NCBI GenBank assembly: GCA_037157565.1
Contig: JAZHRO010000012.1
Coordinates: 3,312,501 to 3,376,500 of the forward strand
Origin: Thalassia testudinum
Lineage: Eukaryota; Streptophyta; Magnoliopsida; Alismatales; Hydrocharitaceae
Reading direction: 5' to 3'
DNA length: 64,000 nucleotides
In this document: positions 58,406 to 64,000 of the stretch, piece after piece
Layout: each line of letters opens with the position of its first letter
Position numbering within the stretch: the stretch's first letter is position 1
Notes under the pieces: model-generated
Databases searched by the model: none
What the model was told of the DNA's origin: nothing
The model's input: only the letters and a program-made list of their open reading frames with translations
Program-made: the position numbers and the translations under genes

Positions 58406-60454
58406 CCAAGAAAACTTCATCAAAATCCAAAATTAAAGTCACCATTAGATTCGTTGAGTCCAAATTAGGTCACCCTAAAAATTTGAGACTAATTGGATAT
58501 CATCTCAACCTATTTTGCATTTTAACCCTTAATTTTCAAATTTCTCTCATTCAGGTTCGAAATTGTTTCCTTTTGGCCCCAACTGATGTTGTGATGATGT
58601 TAGCCTTCTTGCATCTCTAGTAGAGTCATGAATGGCTTTGGTGTGAGATTTAGGGAGCCATATCTCCCATTCTGCGCATCAGAATCTCACCAAATTTGGT
58701 AGAGATCTTCCTTAATCATTCCTCTACCATTGACGCGAATCATAGCTCCCAATTCCATCTATGGAGCTCGTAAATCACTGATAAAGTTGGCACAAAATTA
58801 TGGTGTTGTCAACTTGATTTGGATGTGTCCTCGCCTCAATCTCGCACGCCGACTACCTATAAAGTTCTATCGAGCTCCGTCGATCCATTTCGTCGAGTTT
58901 TGGCACGAGTTCACCCCATTCTTCGTTCTTCTCGAACTCGCCATTAACGTCAACCTTGGAGCATCTTTGTCTCACTTTCTCGTCACTCCTTGCCATCAAC
59001 CAAGGTTGCAGATCAACTCTCCTCATCGTCACCGTGATTCTTGCCAAGAAACGCGATTCTTGTCCCTTATTCTTCGCTCCAACAACCATCGCTTCCCCCT
59101 CCTTCATTGCATTTGGCCAACCAACGCTGGATGCGCTCCACCTTCCCCATCATCTCCTAGATATCTATTCTTCCTCCCCTTGCTCCATAAAGTAGTCTAG
59201 GGACTTTAGATTTAGGAAACACCTCCATTTCCCTCATTCCTACATTCATCTTCCCCAATGCGGCCCCTACTCCAGCAAAGCTCTAGCCACATTGTCCTCC
59301 TTGTTCCATGCATCGAGACCACTCTTTGACCACGTCCTAAGCTCCACGACATCACAAAGATCAAAAACCCTCAAGAAATTGAGGGCTTTGACGTCTCCAT
59401 GATTGCATTGCAATTCACGTCGTTAAATATGCATGCTTATGCTATTTCCTAGCTTTACGCAATTAGATTAAGTAGATATTCATTCATTTTATAAATATGT
59501 GCATGCATGCATTTTATGGAGAGGAAGATAGAAAGAGAGATTAAGCCCCTAACTCCACCTATTCACCACCTACATTAATTACCTAACACCTTAAGTGCCT
59601 ACCCATAAAAATCCCAAAATATCCCATTCCCCAACAACATTCCCTTGTCGTCTTCTTTCCCCCCTCATCTATATAGCCTCCCCCACCTCACTCCACAAAG
59701 ACAGTCGACACCACCCAACACCACAAACATCCACCAGCGATCCCCCCCACAAATGCACACGCTCCCTCACTCACATCCACAACCGGCCATCAATCCACCT
59801 TCAGCTTACTCTCCCCCTCTCTTCCTCTCATCCACTCTTAGTATGCCCTCACAAGTTAAGAGGGAACATTGAAGAATAGAGGAGTTCCCTACCGTGGTCT
59901 CAACCACCACGGTGAGGGTACACCACCGTCTAGCTTTTCGTGAGCAGGTAGATGTGGTGTTTTCCTTTTTATTTATTTTATTTTATTTCCATCTCCAATA
60001 GCATTGTAGCAGCAAGGTTGGAAGCTTTTGCCCTTGTTTTCGACTCTTGCACTGTAGCACCCAATTGCACTTCATTTTTAGCATTTGCCTTCGGCCACTT
60101 CTCACTTTGCCAGTGGCTATTGTTTCCCACATGCCCATACATACACCTCTAGCTAGTGATGCCCCCTGTTCTTGTGCCTTTTCTCTCTCCGAATCACCGA
60201 CTAGGTGAGAAATCCAGCCGGTGATTCTTGTGCCAATCGATGGCCTACCTTGCCTGCCTCTCCTCTACACATGCGCGTGGGTGATCGGGTGCTCCTCATT
60301 TCGTTGGTCACCCCACCCTCTCTCTCCTCCATGTTACTGCCACAGCTGGTGCCATTCCTTATTCCTGTGCCTTCTCACACAACCCCTCACACACACACAC
60401 AGACATAGACACACCCACATACACATATACATACACGCACACTCGCACATACAC

Positions 60455-60530
<76 letters not shown>

Positions 60531-61240
60531 TCCACACATGCACACACATTCACATATATATATACATACCTTCTTATATGTATAAATATATATATGTAGT
60601 TAGATACATATATATATATCTACATATTTATATACACGTATATGTACATATATATAGATACATACACATATATATAGCCCATTCACAATACCGCACACAT
60701 TAAATAGTGTGTGTGAGTTGGTCCCATCACTGTGCATTTCATCATGGGTGGGTACGCACCAGTTACGTATGCACTTGCAATTTACGTGCACATCAAGTCA
60801 TTCCACACACACACACACACGTTCGCTCCACACCTGTACAGGGGACTTTGTTAGTGTTGATCCTGTCTCCTTAGACGGTGGTCATACAAATCTACGCTAC
60901 ATTCCATTGAATCTTCAATTCAATCCCCCCTTATTACATATTATATAGTGTGTGTGTGTGTATATACACACACATATATACATATCTATAAATAAGCTAA
61001 GTATTTCCATTCCCTTTCTTTTTGCATTTCAATTCCACATTTTCTTTCCTTTATTTTATTATTCTCTTTTCTTTTGTTGATTAAAAAAAGGCAAAAAAAG
61101 TATAAAATAGAAAAGATAACTCTTGACCTATAGGTACACGATCTAGTGTGTGGCGAGATCGTTTCTAACTTGATTTTTGGCATGTAGCCAAGGACTAGTT
61201 CTTAGGGTGTACTATTCGGTGCATGATCAGGATTAAAAGT
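58406..61240 (+). repeat. G 5' LTR, second segment
   Basis: 58440-58560 aligns with 640-760 of H (GAGTCCAAATTAGGTCA-type sequence), showing that the G LTR resumes after E. A weak TATA-like CTATAAAG is at 58857-58864. A frame at 58730-59200 has no recognisable domain. The end is microsatellite-rich. Confidence 0.68.
60380..60985. repeat. Microsatellite cluster: (CA)n, (AT)n, (GT)n
   Basis: CACA-rich from 60380, an uninterrupted (AT) tract at about 60467-60529, mixed ATAC repeats to 60680, a short CA tract near 60805 and GTGTG/CACAC near 60951-60972. Frames across it encode only Ile/Tyr/His repeats and are artefacts. Confidence 0.9.
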
Positions 61241-61690
61241 TGTTTAGTTGTAGTATAGCTTGAAAACATGACGACAAATAATATTTATAAAACAGGTGAG
61301 TACTAGGTCGTTCTTAGGGAGGCAATCTCGACTTTTAACAGAAGATTTTCATTGGAACTAGTTTTAACAAGATATTTATATATGTATATATATAGAGACG
61401 CATCAAATATTCATAAGATCATATTTCATTGCATTGATAAAGAGTTTTTCATAATAGAAATTGCTATGCAAAAAGTAAAGATAGATAGAGAGATAGAAGA
61501 AAGTGGCAGAGAAATGACGCCACTTGCGGGATGCTTGTGCGAGATGCAGCAGCACCTCAAATCCAGAGCGTCGAGATGAAGTTGGAGTAGAGTTGCAGAG
61601 GGACGGAGAGTTTCAGAGAAGATGGAATATATCTGGAGTTGATGGAAGAGAGATTCTATGTTGATGCTTCAACTGGGGGGCCCTAGGCCT

Positions 61691-61700
61691 TCTTTTATAG
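61691..61700 (-). promoter_or_regulatory. TATA box, I LTR
   Basis: Minus-strand CTATAAAAGA. Confidence 0.55.
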
Positions 61701-62134
61701 CTTTTGTGGAGGGCAGAAAGGGTATTTCAGCCCTTAATCTTGTGCAACAACCCCTTTGCTAATCAGATCCGTTGATCAGGAGATCAACAGCTCTGATTTG
61801 GCCTAAAAATAGCCTTTTATGCTTGGATTTGCTCTGGTGGCGACACATGGCACGCCGGGTGTCGTCAGATGATGATCGCATGGCTCTGGATCATCCTCGC
61901 CTGTACCTTAATCTTTTCTTCTCGCTACTCAAGCCTTAATCCCACCTCAACGTCAGCCGTCCGATCTCTTGATCGGATGGCTTAACGTGTGCGTCCAACT
62001 ATGTTTGTTTGAAAAACACGTCAGATCTCACGTTATACATGCGTTCGGTTGTGGCATGCTCTAATCGCGCCATGTGGCCTCATAATCGCGCCATCGTGCC
62101 CGCACCCGTCTGCACACAACTGCTTCAATTTCAC

Positions 62135-62205
62135 GTAGTGCTCGGGCTCAAACCCTCATCCCACACCTACGCGCGCCCGCGCTAGCCAACGTGTTGCGCA
62201 AACCA
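62135..62205 (-). other. tRNA-like module in the I LTR
   Basis: Minus strand: A-box-like region TGCGCAACACGTTGGCTAGC (62199-62180) and B-box-like GTTTGAGCC (62152-62144). More diverged than in D and F. Confidence 0.4.
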
Positions 62206-62828
62206 CTTGTTATATATATGCCTTTATTTATGTTTATTCTAATCTGGCCTGGGTCGGCAACGTGTCGACCTCGTGGCCATTGGATGAAGATCCAATGGCC
62301 CACAACATGCGGTGCAGCCTTCCTAGATGGGGCGAGGGTGATGAAGCAGCTGTGATGGTGCCACGTGGCATCATCATGGCCGTCTATCTTCTTTTCCTTG
62401 TATCTGGTGATGTAGACCTCCGATCGAGTTGATTTTTGCGTCATTGGTCTACAATCGTCAATCTGGATCCATCTGTACGGTTTGATTCTTCATCTAAGGA
62501 TCGGATCTTTGCCCTTTGACTCCATGATCTCCATTCTTCTTTAGACTGTACATAATGTTCTAGTTGTCTGATCGGGACGATTTCAGAAGTGTTGAACTCC
62601 CGTCGTCGTTCTGATCAGATCTATCCGGTCTGATCTGACATCCGCAGCTTTGAATCATCTACGATTAAAATCATCTCTCTTTTAGATCATAAAATGATGA
62701 TATTATCTATACGGGTACTCAAATTAACTAGTATGCGAACTACGATGCTTATGTATGCATTGACTCGAAGTTATGCTAGAATCTAGCTCAATTCAGGTGC
62801 TTTAAGTTGCATGATTGTTGTGCAATCA

Positions 62829-63114
62829 TGTACCTTAAGGACAAGACTATCCAAAAAAATCTTAAATTAAGAAAAACCAAAAATATAATAAGCAAAAAGA
62901 ATTCATGCATTTCTAGGAATCGCGTAGAAATAAGATAAACTACCTCCCTCAATTCGACCTTGGGCCTAAAACTGACAAGTTTAAATTTTGATTTAGTCTA
63001 GGTTAATAAATTTTGATAAACTGGTGTAGAATCGCTTGTAGGCAATCACTCCCACTGTATACTTTTTGACGCTAATATCACTTAATTAAATAACCCTACT
63101 TGTGTTCCTACACA
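62829..63114 (+). repeat. G 5' LTR, last segment
   Basis: Contains TTCGACCTTGG, as at the end of H (TTCGACCTTAG). Ends near CCTACACA, a few bases before the PBS; the exact end is uncertain. Confidence 0.6.
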
Positions 63115-63121
63115 TGTTTAC

Positions 63122-63139
63122 TGGCACCATTGCCTGGGA
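63122..63139 (+). other. G primer-binding site (tRNA-Asp, diverged)
   Basis: TGGCACCATTGCCTGGGA, 15 of 18 matching the tRNA-Asp complement. Confidence 0.82.
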
Positions 63140-64000
63140 GGCACCATCTAGAGTTGGTTTTTACTCTTTTCCTTTGATTATCTCTTCTTCCACCCATATC
63201 TTCACGAGTGTTTTTGTTTGTTTTTGTGCAGGTGAACCAGTTGCAAGGAGACACGCAAAAGAGATCAGAGATGTGGGCGAGACCAAGGCGGGAGAGAGAG
63301 CGTGAAGTCGTTGGCATCGCTTGGACCTTTGCGCGTGTTACTGAGGAGGTAGGTGTCCTTCTACTTAACAACTTAGGTTCTCTTGTCACCTTAAAAGATA
63401 AAAAGATAAAAAAATTAGAAAAATAAAAAAACCCTAAAGAAGACTCTTCTTGGGATTTCATTATTTCATGCTTGTTTTACACACATATAAATCAACGTAC
63501 TTGGGCATTACCCATATACAATGCCCTTCACATTCCAAAGCACTTGTATCCTAAGCCTCTTAATCTAAAATTGGTAGTAACTTGACCCCATTAAGGTTTG
63601 GAGGCCTAACTACCTATGTGTGTGCCTATGTGCTATCGCGGGTTCCCGTGTGCTATCAGGTGTCTAAGACTGGGGCAAATGACCTTTCAATCTGGCCTAG
63701 TGGTTCCGCGGTGCTCGTATTCATTCCATAGGTTGCGATAGTAGGTAAATTAGATGTTTATCTCTTAGGTCACATTTAGAGATTAGGAATTTGGATTGAT
63801 TGATTTGTTATCAAGTGCACCTATTCGACATCATCTCGCTCATCCCCTTTTCTCATCTCCCCAATTCTTGTTACGGCAGTGCATGTTTGGGAGGAGGTCA
63901 CAAAACCCTGAACTTGTTAAATTGTTTGATAATTATAGAAGGGAAGAATCTGGTGAATCGTTGTCGTTCTCCGTAAACGTGGCTACTTGCCCACCCCCAA
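63140..64000 (+). other. G 5' leader, truncated by the window edge
   Basis: A purine-rich segment between TTTTTGTGCAG (63222-63232) and GAGGTAGGT (about 63345-63353) looks like a short exon. A block near 63640-63700 (GGGGCAAATGACC) may correspond to the leader block of E and F. No gag is reached. Confidence 0.6.

Larger units (their letters stand above)
61241..62828 (-). mobile_element. Element I: solo LTR of the C group, minus strand
   Basis: 1588 bp, almost the length of the C LTR and alignable with it on the minus strand (start TGATTGCACAACAATCA, shared TAGATAATA and AAAAGAGAGAT). No PPT follows its start, so it is solo. I see no clear target duplication (AAAGT left, TGTAC right). It carries the G-box palindrome (about 62354-62377), GGCCATTGGAT/ATCCAATGGCC hairpin (about 62276-62301), tRNA-like module (62135-62205) and TATA box (61691-61700). 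Confidence 0.8.
35808..64000 (+). mobile_element. Element G: H-family LTR element, plus strand, continuing past the right edge
   Basis: 5' LTR pieces at 35808-36285, 58406-61240 and 62829 to about 63114, split by E and I. Then a PBS (63122-63139) and about 860 bp of leader. The LTR start and middle align with solo LTR H. No coding region of G is reached within the window. Confidence 0.75.

Noticed and set aside
58730..59200. Host gene of 156 codons
   Set aside because: It lies inside the G LTR downstream of a TATA-like site, has no recognisable domain and is partly mirrored by a minus-strand frame.
60221..60703. 160-codon frame and its minus-strand shadows
   Set aside because: Translation of CA/AT microsatellites; only Ile, Tyr and His repeats.
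1..64000. CRISPR arrays, bacterial operons, phage or integron features
   Set aside because: No regularly spaced identical repeats, Shine-Dalgarno-linked genes or such proteins; content is plant retrotransposon throughout.

Overview
The window is plant nuclear DNA made almost entirely of nested long-terminal-repeat (LTR) retrotransposons. I found no convincing host gene, rRNA, functional tRNA, CRISPR array or bacterial-type operon. The recognisable coding parts are Athila-type Ty3/gypsy: a Retrotrans_gag core, a 'TLRSG' block, a D-L-G-A/S retropepsin, and one RT-RNaseH-integrase set. Every primer-binding site (PBS) I could find matches the 3' end of plant tRNA-Asp(GTC). This fits a large, repeat-rich angiosperm genome, probably heterochromatin; I cannot name the species.

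I resolve eleven elements, lettered here for convenience. Left half: A (plus strand, 1-23254, its first ~19 bp lie outside the window) is a gag-protease element without RT. Its 5' LTR is broken by H (143-2817, a solo LTR with target-site duplication (TSD) TTAGG) and by B (4676-14730, minus strand, TSD GCCAA, nearly identical LTRs, one intact 629-codon ORF). A sits inside C (plus strand, entering from the left and ending at 35270), also gag-protease without RT. The gag of C is broken by K (minus strand, remnants of an H-family LTR, TSD ACTTG), and K is occupied by D (24483-29142, minus strand). Middle: 35271-35807 is J, a minus-strand leader fragment related to B. Right half: G (plus strand, from 35808, running off the right edge) has a 5' LTR broken by E (36286-58400) and by I (61241-62828, minus strand, solo LTR). 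E is the only element with RT, RNaseH and integrase, all decayed; F (43208-50984, TSD ACAGC) sits inside E between protease and RT.

The coding logic is one autonomous lineage (E), two gag-protease-only families (A, C), and families with a single unrecognised acidic ORF (B; F and D). The ORF-only and gag-only elements must have been copied by enzymes supplied in trans. They share with E or with each other the tRNA-Asp primer site, leader and 3' blocks, and polypurine-tract (PPT) surroundings, which are candidates for the cis-signals that allow this.

The most notable observations are structural: (1) LTRs of six families begin with a 17-nt hairpin (TGAT+3, 3-nt loop, 3+ATCA) whose stem covaries between families; (2) the PPT is preceded by a second conserved stem-loop, so it lies between two hairpins; (3) the C/D/F/I LTRs carry a tRNA-like module and an extended palindromic G-box in U3; (4) the readable premature stops in E are TAG or TGA and never TAA, the pattern expected from deamination of CG/CHG-methylated DNA.
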